Source: Dolichospermum sp. FACHB-1091 (GTDB lineage: Bacteria; Cyanobacteriota; Cyanobacteriia; Cyanobacteriales; Nostocaceae). From it: DNA of 64,000 bases. This document shows, one piece after another, positions 7,895-16,358 of the stretch (its first letter is position 1; each line of letters begins with the position of its first letter). The notes beneath the pieces are model-generated. The model saw only the letters and a program-made list of their open reading frames with translations. It was not told the DNA's origin and did not search any database. A program made the translations under genes and the position numbers. The stretch lies in assembly GCF_014697585.1 (NCBI RefSeq), contig NZ_JACJSB010000013.1, positions 60,206 to 124,205 of the forward strand, written 5' to 3'.

Positions 7895-9184
7895 ATGAAA
7901 TTTGATTTAACAAGATTTTATCAAGCTTGTAACCCTAACAAAACTCTTGATCAAAGTAAAGCTGAAGATAGACAATATTATATTGATTTTTCCGAGGTAC
8001 GGGGTGCAGAAATTATTAGGGAATTTAGAAGAACTATTGCTTTACTTTCTCCTGAAATTCCCACTTGTCAATTATTTACGGGACATATTGGTTGTGGTAA
8101 ATCTACTGAATTACTGCGGTTAAAAGCAGAATTGGAAAACTCAGAATTTCATGTAGTTTATTTTGAGTCTAGCCAAAGTTTAGATTTAGCCGATATTGAT
8201 ATTACAGATATTTTACTAGCGATCGCTCGTGAAGTTAGTCAAAGTTTAGAAGCAGCAGAAATTAAACTCAAACCAGGATACTTTCAAAAACTATTCACAG
8301 AAATAGCGGAACTTTTACAAACACCCTTAGATATTGGTTTTGAAGCGGAATTATCTGTAGGTATTGGCAAAATTACTGCTAAAACAAAGGATAGTCCTAA
8401 ATTGCGGAGTCAACTCCGACAATATTTAGAACCTCGTACCAATGGAATTTTAGAATCAATTAATCAAGAATTGCTTATCCCCGCAACAGAAAAACTAAAA
8501 AAACGCGGTAAAACAGGTTTAGTTGTGATCATTGATAATCTAGATAGGATAGATAATGCTGTTAAACCAAATGGTCAATATCAACCAGAATATCTATTTG
8601 TAGAAAGGGGTGAACAATTAAATAAATTAAAATGTCATGTTGTTTATACAATTCCTCTAGTTTTGATATTTTCTAATGCTTTAGGTAGATTAACAAATCG
8701 CTTTGGAGTAGATCCTAAAGTTTTACCAATGGTAGCAGTTAAACAAAGGAATGGTACAGATTATCCCGCAGGAATTACGCTATTACAAGAAATGATTATG
8801 AAAAGAGCTTTTCCCGGAGCCAGTGGAGAGGAAAGTCAAAATTTAATTACAGAAATATTTGATAGTCCTGAGACATTAGAACGACTTTGTAAAGTTAGCG
8901 GTGGTCATTTGCGTAACTTGTTAATGTTATTATTTCGTTGTTTACAAATGGAAGACACACCAATTTCTCGAAAATGTCTGGAAACAGTGATCAAAAAACG
9001 TTGTAATGAGTTAAATTTAGCAATTACACCTGACGAATGGGAGTTATTACAGGAAGTACAAAAGACAAAAAACTATCGAGGAAATGAAAAATATGATATC
9101 CTACTTCGCAGTATGTTTGTCTTTGAATATCGAGATGAAAATGGATCTTGGTTTGATATTAATCCAATTTTAATAGAAACCTAG
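7895..9184 (+). CDS. P-loop ATPase (AAA/KAP-like), STAND-associated
   Basis: A 429-residue ATPase. Walker A is GHIGCGKST (about residues 64-72) and Walker B is VVIIDNLDRI (about 209-218). The rest is a mixed alpha/beta NTPase core and a helical C-terminal lid containing the sensor-2-like GGHLRNLLMLLFR. There is no membrane segment and no effector domain that I recognise. It lies 108 bases before a large STAND NTPase on the same strand and is probably expressed with it. In such pairs one protein may load or signal to the other, but that is inference. The gene is AT-rich like its neighbours and begins MKFDLTRFYQACNPNKTLDQ. Confidence 0.75.
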   Translation: MKFDLTRFYQACNPNKTLDQSKAEDRQYYIDFSEVRGAEIIREFRRTIALLSPEIPTCQLFTGHIGCGKSTELLRLKAELENSEFHVVYFESSQSLDLADIDITDILLAIAREVSQSLEAAEIKLKPGYFQKLFTEIAELLQTPLDIGFEAELSVGIGKITAKTKDSPKLRSQLRQYLEPRTNGILESINQELLIPATEKLKKRGKTGLVVIIDNLDRIDNAVKPNGQYQPEYLFVERGEQLNKLKCHVVYTIPLVLIFSNALGRLTNRFGVDPKVLPMVAVKQRNGTDYPAGITLLQEMIMKRAFPGASGEESQNLITEIFDSPETLERLCKVSGGHLRNLLMLLFRCLQMEDTPISRKCLETVIKKRCNELNLAITPDEWELLQEVQKTKNYRGNEKYDILLRSMFVFEYRDENGSWFDINPILIET

Positions 9185-9186
9185 GG

Positions 9187-9235
9187 TGTGTTAGAAATGT
9201 AGGGTGTGTTAGCGACAGCGTAACGCACCATTTTG
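9187..9235. repeat. Tandem TAGGGTGTGTTAG repeat
   Basis: Two copies of AGGGTGTGTTAG lie in the gap between the two NTPase genes. The second continues into CGACAGCGTAACGCACCATT, a very common Nostocales intergenic repeat. Confidence 0.7.
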
Positions 9236-9292
9236 ATTTTTTGCAAGCCTCTAAAAACCTAAATATCTTAACTGAAATGAGGAAACCATATC

Positions 9293-12200
9293 ATGAATCA
9301 TCCAGAAATCTCCCCCGATAATAATCAAAATTCTTTGCGAACGGTATTGAGAGCAATTAATTTTTCTCAAGGTCAATTATCGTTGATTTTTCTGCGTTGT
9401 AATTATGCAAAATTACGTCAGCAAATATCAGCACAAATTCATCAAGTTTCCTCTATTCCTATTAAAGAAATAACTTTAACAGCATCTACAAAAAGTTTGT
9501 ACAATCAAATATCTCAAGAATTGGGAAATGAACAACCACCAGCCTTAATGATTTCTGGTTTAGACTCTGTAAAAAACATTGATGTAATTTTGAATCTGTC
9601 TAATCAAATTCGAGAGGAATTTAGAAAAAACTTCCCCTTTCCGATTTTGATTTGGATAGATGATCAAATTCTTAAAAAAATTATCCGCGTCGCACCAGAT
9701 TTAGAAAGTTGGGGGAGTATTCTGGATTTTGAAAATGATGGGGAGGATTTAATTAATCTCCTTCGAGAAAAAACAGAAGAAATATTTATTAATGATCATA
9801 TTCCCAGTCCTCAAGTTTATCAAGAAATAGAATTTGCAACTCAGGATTTACAAAATAGAAAAGCAGTAATAAACCCAGAAATACAAGCTGGTTTAAATTT
9901 GGCCTTTGGTTTACGGGAATATCAACAAGATCATCTAGATCAGGCTTTAAGTTATTTTCAAAAAAGTCAAGAATTTTGGCTAAATAATCTAAATAATAAT
10001 TTAGAACGTTATGGGATAATATTGGTAAAAATATCTTTGGTTTATACCCGCAAAGCGGAAATTAACAATGGTGAAGATTTAGAAAATTGGCAAAATTCTA
10101 GAAATTATTTACAGCAAGCTGTAGAGATTTTTGAAAAAGCGCAAAGATTAGATCTAGTAATTCAATATATCAACGATTTAGGGAAAATATTCGGACATTT
10201 AAAAGCGTGGAATGATTTAGAAAATCTAGCTCAAAAATCGTTGAAATTATCTGAAAATCTAGAGACGTTCCATGGAACATCTCTACAACCTTCACAAATA
10301 ATGTGGTTAGGTCAAAATTACGGTTTTCTCGCAGAAGTAGCTTTAGAAAATCAAGACTATCCAAAAGCAAATCAATACGCACAACAAGCAATAGATATTT
10401 TAACTAAAATTCCCAATTTACCCTCCCAAGCATATAGCCAATATCGTTTATTTATGTCCCATTCTCAAGTGGGTTTAGGGGAAATATCCGCAGCTATTCA
10501 AACCTTAGAAACTGCTAAAAATCAAAGTTATCATCAATATAATCCTAAACTTTATATTGCGATTTTAGAAAAATTAAGTTCTCTCTATTTCCAAGAAAAA
10601 CAATATTTAAAAGCATTTAATCTCAAACAAGAAAAATTACAAATTGAACAACAATATGGTTTTCGGGCTTTTGTGGGTGCTTCTTATCTAAACCCCCAAC
10701 GTCAAATTATCAATACTCCCTTACCCGGTGAACAGAGGGGACTCGAAAACTTGGAAAATATCGGTACAATTGCTAGAGAAATTTCTGCTTCAGGAAGAGA
10801 ACAAGATGTTAAACGGTTGCGGGAAAGAATCGCAGGAACTCAACATAAATTAACTGTAATTCATGGTCAGTCTGGAGTTGGTAAAAGTTCGATTTTACAA
10901 GGTGGTTTAATTCCCGCTCTTCAACAAGAACCCATTGGAGAACGGAACGCTGTACCTATATATTTACGAGTTTATACAAATTGGATAGAACTTTTAGGAG
11001 AGCATTTAAAATCAACAAAATCAACCAATGATCAATTATCCCTACATTCTACAGAGACAATTATTCAACAATTGCGAAAAAATGCTGATAAATATTTATT
11101 AACGGTTTTGATATTTGACCAATTTGAGGAATTTTTCTTTGTTTATACTGATAAAATCCAGAGAAAACCATTTTATGACTTTTTCCGCATCTGTTTAGAT
11201 ATTCCTTTTGTAAAAATAGTTCTTTCCTTACGGGAAGATTATTTACATTATTTATTAGAATTAGATCGTTTAGTTGATTTGACAGTCACTAATAATAATA
11301 TTCTTGATAAAGATATTCGCTATTATTTAGGTAACTTTTCTCCCGCAGACGCTCAAACAGTGATTCAAAGTCTCACGGAAAAAACTCAGTTTTATTTACA
11401 AACAGAATTAATTACTGAATTGGTCAAAGAATTAGCGGGAGATATGGGAGAAGTTCGACCCATAGAATTACAAATTGTGGGAACACAATTACAAACTGAA
11501 CAAATTACAACCTTAGCAAAATATCGAGAATTTGGCAATAAGGAAAAGTTAGTAGAAAAGTTTTTAAAAGATGTGATTAAAGACTGTGGTTCAGAACATG
11601 AACAAGCAGCACGACTAGTATTATATTTACTCACTGATGAAAATAATACCAGACCTTTAAAAACTAAAGATGAATTAGTAGTAAAATTACCAGAAAGTGA
11701 AAATCTGGATTTAATTTTAAATATCTTCGTTGCGTCCGGTTTAGTCTTACTCTTACCAGAATCTCCAGCAGATAGATATCAGTTAGTACATGATTATTTA
11801 GTTGAGTTTATTCGTCAACAGCAGGGAAATGAATTATTAGCAAAATTAGCTCAAGCTCAAGCAGAATTAAAACAGGAAAAGGAAGCTAAACAGATAATAG
11901 AAAAAGCCAGAATTCAAGGAGAAAAAAGATTAAAATTAAGTTCTGGTTTAGCTGCGGGTTTTATCGTAATTGCAGGTATGGCTTCCTATTATGCTGGAAT
12001 TAATTTTAAAAAAGCTCAAACTGCTCAAACTCAATTAGAAAAACTAAATTCCCTAATTAGAAATGCTAATGCTGATCTGGAAAAGTCCCAAAATTCATTA
12101 AAAAAAGCACAAATTTATCAGTCCTACATTTCAGTAAAACCTAAAGCAATAATCAAAGATACTAAAGGAATAATCGGAGAACTTGAGAAGCACAAAAAAA

Positions 12201-12649
12201 TGGGTTGGCCAATTGGCCTAACGGGAGATAAACTCGAACCGGACGCATTTCTCCAGTTCTTTAACAGGAGGAATCTGCAATTTGCGTTTTATGTAAAAAG
12301 TATTCCACTGGGTGACTCTTCTGCTTATGATAAGAATATCACTACGTTAAATACGTATATTAAATCAATTATTGACCGGGAGATTGAAGAATGCAAAAAG
12401 CAGATTGCTAATCTTGAAAATTACAAAAAGAACGGTTGGCCAATTAGTCCACAGAAGGATAACCTCAAAGACCCATTCCTGAGCTTTTTCACTAGGAGGG
12501 ATCTGATATTTGTGTTTTATGTACCAAAGAGTGCAGGAAAATTGCCATTGGGTGACTCTTCTGCTTATGATAAGAACATCAACACTCTGAGGGGCTACAT
12601 AAAAGAACTAAAAGCTACAGTGTGGAATTTACAGGCTTTGAACCTGTAA
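9293..12649 (+). CDS. Large STAND NTPase with TPR-like repeats, membrane segment and duplicated C-terminal module
   Basis: An 1118-residue protein, probably a signal-sensing NTPase of the STAND (NLR-like) type. Residues 1-170 form an ATPase-like domain without a clear Walker A (LMISGLDSV resembles Walker B). Residues ~190-470 are helical TPR-like repeats. The nSTAND domain follows, with GQSGVGKSS at ~525-533, VLIFDQFEEFFFVY at ~605-618 and an LVHDYLVEFIR winged-helix end. A charged helix leads to one membrane segment (LAAGFIVIAGMASYYAGI, ~886-903) and a coiled coil. Residues ~957-1116 are two copies of a ~65-residue unit (GWPI...F-FF-RR-L-F-FYV...PLGDSSAYDKNI-TL--YIK). Base and codon use in this tail (more CTG, AGG, GC) differs from the rest. 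A WD40 relic beyond the IS suggests that the ancestral protein ended in WD40 repeats. Confidence 0.7.
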   Translation: MNHPEISPDNNQNSLRTVLRAINFSQGQLSLIFLRCNYAKLRQQISAQIHQVSSIPIKEITLTASTKSLYNQISQELGNEQPPALMISGLDSVKNIDVILNLSNQIREEFRKNFPFPILIWIDDQILKKIIRVAPDLESWGSILDFENDGEDLINLLREKTEEIFINDHIPSPQVYQEIEFATQDLQNRKAVINPEIQAGLNLAFGLREYQQDHLDQALSYFQKSQEFWLNNLNNNLERYGIILVKISLVYTRKAEINNGEDLENWQNSRNYLQQAVEIFEKAQRLDLVIQYINDLGKIFGHLKAWNDLENLAQKSLKLSENLETFHGTSLQPSQIMWLGQNYGFLAEVALENQDYPKANQYAQQAIDILTKIPNLPSQAYSQYRLFMSHSQVGLGEISAAIQTLETAKNQSYHQYNPKLYIAILEKLSSLYFQEKQYLKAFNLKQEKLQIEQQYGFRAFVGASYLNPQRQIINTPLPGEQRGLENLENIGTIAREISASGREQDVKRLRERIAGTQHKLTVIHGQSGVGKSSILQGGLIPALQQEPIGERNAVPIYLRVYTNWIELLGEHLKSTKSTNDQLSLHSTETIIQQLRKNADKYLLTVLIFDQFEEFFFVYTDKIQRKPFYDFFRICLDIPFVKIVLSLREDYLHYLLELDRLVDLTVTNNNILDKDIRYYLGNFSPADAQTVIQSLTEKTQFYLQTELITELVKELAGDMGEVRPIELQIVGTQLQTEQITTLAKYREFGNKEKLVEKFLKDVIKDCGSEHEQAARLVLYLLTDENNTRPLKTKDELVVKLPESENLDLILNIFVASGLVLLLPESPADRYQLVHDYLVEFIRQQQGNELLAKLAQAQAELKQEKEAKQIIEKARIQGEKRLKLSSGLAAGFIVIAGMASYYAGINFKKAQTAQTQLEKLNSLIRNANADLEKSQNSLKKAQIYQSYISVKPKAIIKDTKGIIGELEKHKKMGWPIGLTGDKLEPDAFLQFFNRRNLQFAFYVKSIPLGDSSAYDKNITTLNTYIKSIIDREIEECKKQIANLENYKKNGWPISPQKDNLKDPFLSFFTRRDLIFVFYVPKSAGKLPLGDSSAYDKNINTLRGYIKELKATVWNLQALNL
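12163..12615 (+). repeat. Duplicated ~65-residue coding module
   Basis: Unit 1 (about 12163-12370) and unit 2 (about 12388-12615) share the bases GGGTGACTCTTCTGCTTATG with ATAAGAA after it, and the protein pattern GWPI / FFxRR / PLGDSSAYDKN. The close DNA identity implies a recent tandem duplication within the C-terminal tail of the STAND protein. I do not recognise the module. Confidence 0.75.
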
Positions 12650-14005
12650 CTTAAATTCTAGCCAGATGTAGATAAACTTGCCGAAATGTACTATTTTAGA
12701 TCAAATAGTCATCAAAACATTGGAGGTCGAACAATGTTACTTAGTTTCAAGACTGCGCTTATCCCAAACAACCAACAAGTTACAGCTTTTCGCAAAGCTT
12801 CTGGAGTAGCTAGACACGCCTACAACTGGGCAAATGCTCAAATTAAGGATATTTTAGCCGCCCAAAAAGAAGGCGAAAAACTTAAACTCCCATCAGCGAT
12901 TGACCTCCATAAAAGGTTAGTTGCTGAGGTTAAATATGAACATGATTGGTATTACGAAGTTAACAAAAATGTACCACAAAAAGCATTAGCTGATTTACGT
13001 CAAGCTTGGGATAGATGCTTTAAAAAAGTATCAAAACAACCCCGATTTAAGAAGAAAGGACAACGTGATTCTTTCTATTTGGAGTCAGGAACTAAAGCTA
13101 AACCATTAATTAAAAATGATGGTAAAAGAATTAAATTACCTTCTATAGGTTGGGTTAGATTAGCTGAACCATTACCAGTTACAGCCATTCATAATTGTGT
13201 AATTTCTAGACAAGCCGATAGGTGGTTTATAGCCATTAAACATGAAGTTGAAAGACCTGTTTTAGTTGCTCCTAGACCGACTGTTGGGGTTGACATTGGT
13301 ATCAAAGAGTTAGCAGTTTGCAGCCATGGTAAAATATTTGAGAATCCTCAAGCATACCGACGTAAAAGTAAACGCATGAAACGTTTACAGCGTAGTGTTA
13401 GCCGCAAGGTAAAGGGGTCTAAAAATAGAATCAAAGCTGTCAAGAAACTAGGTAAAATACACGCCAAAGTTTCCAATATTCGCCAGGATTCCATTCATAA
13501 GTTAACCTACTATCTAGCTAAAAACCACAGCGTGATAAAGATAGAGGATTTGCACGTTAAGGCATTTTTAAAGAACCACAAATTAGCGGGTGCTATCGCG
13601 GATTGTGGGATGTATGAGTTCAAACGACAACTAGAGTACAAAACTGAGAAATTTGGAAGTCAATTAATCCTTGTGGATAGATTTTTTCCCAGTTCTCAAA
13701 TATGCTCTAACTGCGGTAATCATCGTCATAAAATGCCATTAAAAAACCGCGTTTATGTCTGTCCTAATTGTGGATATACAGAGGATAGAGATTTAAACGC
13801 GGCTAAAAATATTGACCGATGGTTTATGGATATTTTTATCCCTGAAAGGTCAGATATGGCGGTAAGCTCTACCGTGTCAGCCTGTGGAGTAGATAAACCT
13901 CTCAAGAGTCATCTTGAGACTACAGTGAAGCAGGAAATAAATACTAAGATGATCGCTGTCCAGATGTGTCTAGACTTGGGTAGTTTTGGGTAAGTTTTAT
14001 AGAGC
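12650..14005 (+). mobile_element. IS200/IS605-superfamily element carrying only tnpB (IS1341-type)
   Basis: The element contains an intact tnpB and no tnpA, so it would need a TnpA in trans. It sits between the end of the STAND gene and a WD40 relic. The exact ends cannot be fixed by eye because this superfamily has no inverted repeats or target duplication. The boundaries given are the limits set by the neighbouring coding sequences. The 3' part of tnpB and the bases just after it are where the omega-RNA would lie. Confidence 0.7.
12734..13993 (+). CDS. tnpB: TnpB, RNA-guided RuvC nuclease of an IS605-type element
   Basis: A 419-residue TnpB. Members of this family are RNA-guided DNA nucleases and the ancestors of Cas12. 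The N-terminal helical region starts MLLSFKTALIPNNQQVTAFR. The RuvC triad appears complete: D187 in VGVDIGIKEL, E271 in IKIEDLHVK and D353 in EDRDLNAAKNI. The zinc finger CSNCG...CPNCG lies between the last two. I chose the ATG at 12734 because GGAGGT is 6 bases upstream; the frame is open from 12686. The tail GVDKPLKSHLETTVKQE is of the usual type. Nothing indicates inactivation. Confidence 0.9.
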   Translation: MLLSFKTALIPNNQQVTAFRKASGVARHAYNWANAQIKDILAAQKEGEKLKLPSAIDLHKRLVAEVKYEHDWYYEVNKNVPQKALADLRQAWDRCFKKVSKQPRFKKKGQRDSFYLESGTKAKPLIKNDGKRIKLPSIGWVRLAEPLPVTAIHNCVISRQADRWFIAIKHEVERPVLVAPRPTVGVDIGIKELAVCSHGKIFENPQAYRRKSKRMKRLQRSVSRKVKGSKNRIKAVKKLGKIHAKVSNIRQDSIHKLTYYLAKNHSVIKIEDLHVKAFLKNHKLAGAIADCGMYEFKRQLEYKTEKFGSQLILVDRFFPSSQICSNCGNHRHKMPLKNRVYVCPNCGYTEDRDLNAAKNIDRWFMDIFIPERSDMAVSSTVSACGVDKPLKSHLETTVKQEINTKMIAVQMCLDLGSFG

Positions 14006-14212
14006 GGACATCAGGATTCTGTCAATAGTGTAAGTTTCAGTCCCGACGGTAAAACCATTGCTACTGCTTCTGCGGACAACACAGCGCGGTTGTGGCCTGT
14101 ACGGAATTTAGACCGGGTACTTAAAGATGGTTGTGCTTGGGTAAAGGATTATTTACACAATCCGGGGGTTAAATTGAGTGACCAAGAGCGCCGATTATGT
14201 GATGATATTTGA
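14006..14212 (+). pseudogene. WD40-repeat C-terminal relic of a STAND/WD40 protein
   Basis: The frame reads [20 protein letters not shown], then [29 protein letters not shown] and ERRLCDDI before TGA. This is the last WD40 blade plus the typical closing helix of cyanobacterial NTPase-WD40 proteins. There is no start codon or upstream domain, because the TnpB element lies directly before it. It is most simply the amputated end of an ancestor of the upstream STAND gene, or of a lost neighbour. Confidence 0.85.
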
Positions 14213-14309
14213 AGTTGTCTGAATCAGGATATCCAGGATTAAAGGATTAACAGGAAATAATTTTTAATAGGAAGTAGGGATTTTTTCAATGATAGGAAAG
14301 CTAATTAAA

Positions 14310-14441
14310 TTACCCCCCTTAGTCCCCCCTTGGAAATGGGGGAAACCGGAAAATCCAGTTACCTCCCCTTAACAAGGGGAGGGTTAGGGTGGGGTTAAAA
14401 ATATTTGATACATCAATCATAACTTTTCCAACACCCTCTAA
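14310..14441. mobile_element. MITE-like element, family A, copy 1 (degenerate left end)
   Basis: About 130 bp match the element at 40941-41092: CCCCTT...GGAAA-GGGGGAAAC, CCTTAACAAGGGGAGGGTTA and the right terminus CTTTTCCAACACCCTCTAA. The left terminal repeat is eroded. It fills the gap between the WD40 relic and the NlpC gene. Confidence 0.75.
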
Positions 14442-14519
14442 CAGAAAGGTGATAAAATTACCATTCTGTACATCCTTAAATCTTGTAAATTCTGATTTAG
14501 AAAATATTACATATTACTC

Positions 14520-15215
14520 ATGTCTTTAAACTTATTAATTCCCCATTCTCCCACAACAGAATATCAATGTTTACGCGACCTCAATCTCTATAATTCTCCC
14601 GAATGCGTCAGTTTAGCCACCCAAGCTGCTACAGGACGACATTTAAAAATAACATCAAATCATCAAAATACCGCAGTTACAGTATGTTTATGTGAAGATG
14701 ATTATCCCGGATGGTTATCACTTGAAGATTTACAGTTTCTTCAACCCGCAGAAACCGTATATCAACCCCAATTTATCTCAACCGCAGAAATTCAACAACA
14801 CATACCCGCTGTTATCGCTTTTACCCACGCAGCAAAAGCACAAAATAATTATTACCTTTGGGGTGGTACAGTTGCACCTAATTATGATTGTTCTGGTTTA
14901 ATGCAAGCAGCTTTTAAATCTGTCCATATTTGGCTACCCAGAGACGCTTATCAACAGGAGGCCTTTACCCAACCCATTGATATTACTGAACTACAACTGG
15001 GAGATTTGATATTTTTTGGTACTCCTCACAAGGCCACTCACGTAGGTTTATATTTAGGTGATGGTTATTACATTCACAGTTCAGGAAAAGACCAAGGACG
15101 CAATGGTATTGGTATTGACCAACTTTCGGAACAGGGAGATAAGGTTAGTCTAGCCTATTATCAACAATTACGCGGTGCTGGTAGGGTTGTTAACAGTTAT
15201 ATTGGTAACTCCTAA
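14520..15215 (+). CDS. NlpC/P60 cell-wall peptidase with N-terminal SH3b domain
   Basis: Cysteine peptidase of the gamma-D-glutamyl-diamino-acid endopeptidase type, involved in peptidoglycan turnover or recycling. Residues ~1-85 form an SH3b-like domain and ~95-231 the NlpC/P60 domain, with the catalytic Cys in YDCSGLMQ, the His in THVGLYLG and a third polar residue in YIHSSG. There is no signal peptide, as in the cyanobacterial homologues of known structure from Anabaena variabilis and Nostoc punctiforme (AvPCP/NpPCP, from memory), which the length and layout match. The last 26 bases overlap the end of the convergent DUF305 gene. Confidence 0.88.
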   Translation: MSLNLLIPHSPTTEYQCLRDLNLYNSPECVSLATQAATGRHLKITSNHQNTAVTVCLCEDDYPGWLSLEDLQFLQPAETVYQPQFISTAEIQQHIPAVIAFTHAAKAQNNYYLWGGTVAPNYDCSGLMQAAFKSVHIWLPRDAYQQEAFTQPIDITELQLGDLIFFGTPHKATHVGLYLGDGYYIHSSGKDQGRNGIGIDQLSEQGDKVSLAYYQQLRGAGRVVNSYIGNS

Positions 15216-15924
15216 CTTGTCTAGATAACGTAAGTTGCTTCATTTGGTTAATCTCTGCTTGCTGTGAATTAATAATACTAGTCGCCAGTTTTTTAATTTC
15301 AGGACGTTTAGACTTGTTCAATGCGTCTTCAGCCATTTTAATAGCACCTTCGTGATGGGGAATCATCGCATTTATAAACTGCAAATCATCAGCATCAGAT
15401 GATCCCAGGTCTTCATCCATCATCATACCTTGTCTTTGCTGGTCAGACATGGGGATTGTTTTACCCGTTTTAGGGTCATAGGTCATCGGAGTTATGCTTG
15501 CTGAAGCATACCATGTTTTACGCCACTGTTTTAGCTCGGCAATTTCTTGATCTTGAGCTTTGATAATTTCTGCGGCCAGCTTTTTGACTTCAGGGCGTTT
15601 TGATTTCTCTAGGGCCTGTTTTGCCATTTTTACGCCTCCTTGATGATGGGGAATCATTGCATCAATAAAGCGCAAATCATAATTAGTATCGGCTGGACCT
15701 AAATTTATTTCCATTTTGTGCTTAATACCACCTCCATGATTCATCATATCACCATCGTGCTTCATTTGTTTATGATTAAGAGCATCAGTTTTACTAGTAT
15801 CAGTATTTGGTGTTTTACTTTCGGGAGTGGTTACGGAGCAGGCTGTTATAAGTCCGCCATAAACAGAAGCGATCGCTAATGAGGTTAGTAGCAAAAAGCT
15901 ATTTCTTACCTTGGGAATTTGCAT
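15190..15924 (-). CDS. DUF305 lipoprotein with two tandem DUF305 domains (CopM-like)
   Basis: Exported protein with two copies of DUF305, each containing IDAMIPHHQGG or INAMIPHHEGA followed by MA--AL-KSKRPE-KKLA--II--Q--EI. The His-His and methionine-rich surroundings (MKHDGDMMNHGGG, MSDQQRQGMMMDED) suggest metal binding. DUF305 proteins such as CopM of Synechocystis bind copper in the periplasm (known). I chose the ATG at 15924 because it opens a signal peptide ending in a lipobox, GLITAC. An in-frame extension to 16152 runs through repeat-like sequence and is unlikely to be translated. There is no copRS pair nearby. Confidence 0.8.
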   Translation of the reverse strand: MQIPKVRNSFLLLTSLAIASVYGGLITACSVTTPESKTPNTDTSKTDALNHKQMKHDGDMMNHGGGIKHKMEINLGPADTNYDLRFIDAMIPHHQGGVKMAKQALEKSKRPEVKKLAAEIIKAQDQEIAELKQWRKTWYASASITPMTYDPKTGKTIPMSDQQRQGMMMDEDLGSSDADDLQFINAMIPHHEGAIKMAEDALNKSKRPEIKKLATSIINSQQAEINQMKQLTLSRQVRSYQYNC

Positions 15925-16358
15925 AGAAGTTATTGAAGTTATTAATGTGGGAAAAGTTAGACGCGAGAACAAAATAAATATACTTAGTAGGGTGGGCATT
16001 TCCCAGTATAGTTTCTTGGAGGATGTTTTAAAAGTATCATAGGACACAGATAAACATAAGAGACTTCCAATTAAAAAAATACCGAAAAATTTCTTGTGGT
16101 GCGGGCCGAAAAGCCCGCTAATAATACAAGGATTGCTGGATGCCCATCCCACAGGATTGGATCATCATTACACACAAATGGTGTAATTTTAAACGATTAT
16201 CTAGACAAACCAATTTTTTAAACTATTCAATCCTCATCATAAGATATTTTTAAGTAAATATTTTCTTATACCTAACTTGGGTAAAAACTTATAAAGAAAT
16301 TGTTAAAAAGTTTAGTACAATAATCTGATTAGACAAATAAGTATTTTTTCCTATTGAC

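Noticed and set aside
12734..13993. Possible Cas12f-type effector
   Set aside because: Length, tail and lack of an array or adaptation genes fit IS605 TnpB.
15925..16152. N-terminal extension of the DUF305 protein
   Set aside because: It precedes a normal lipoprotein signal peptide and consists partly of a family B end and other repeat sequence.
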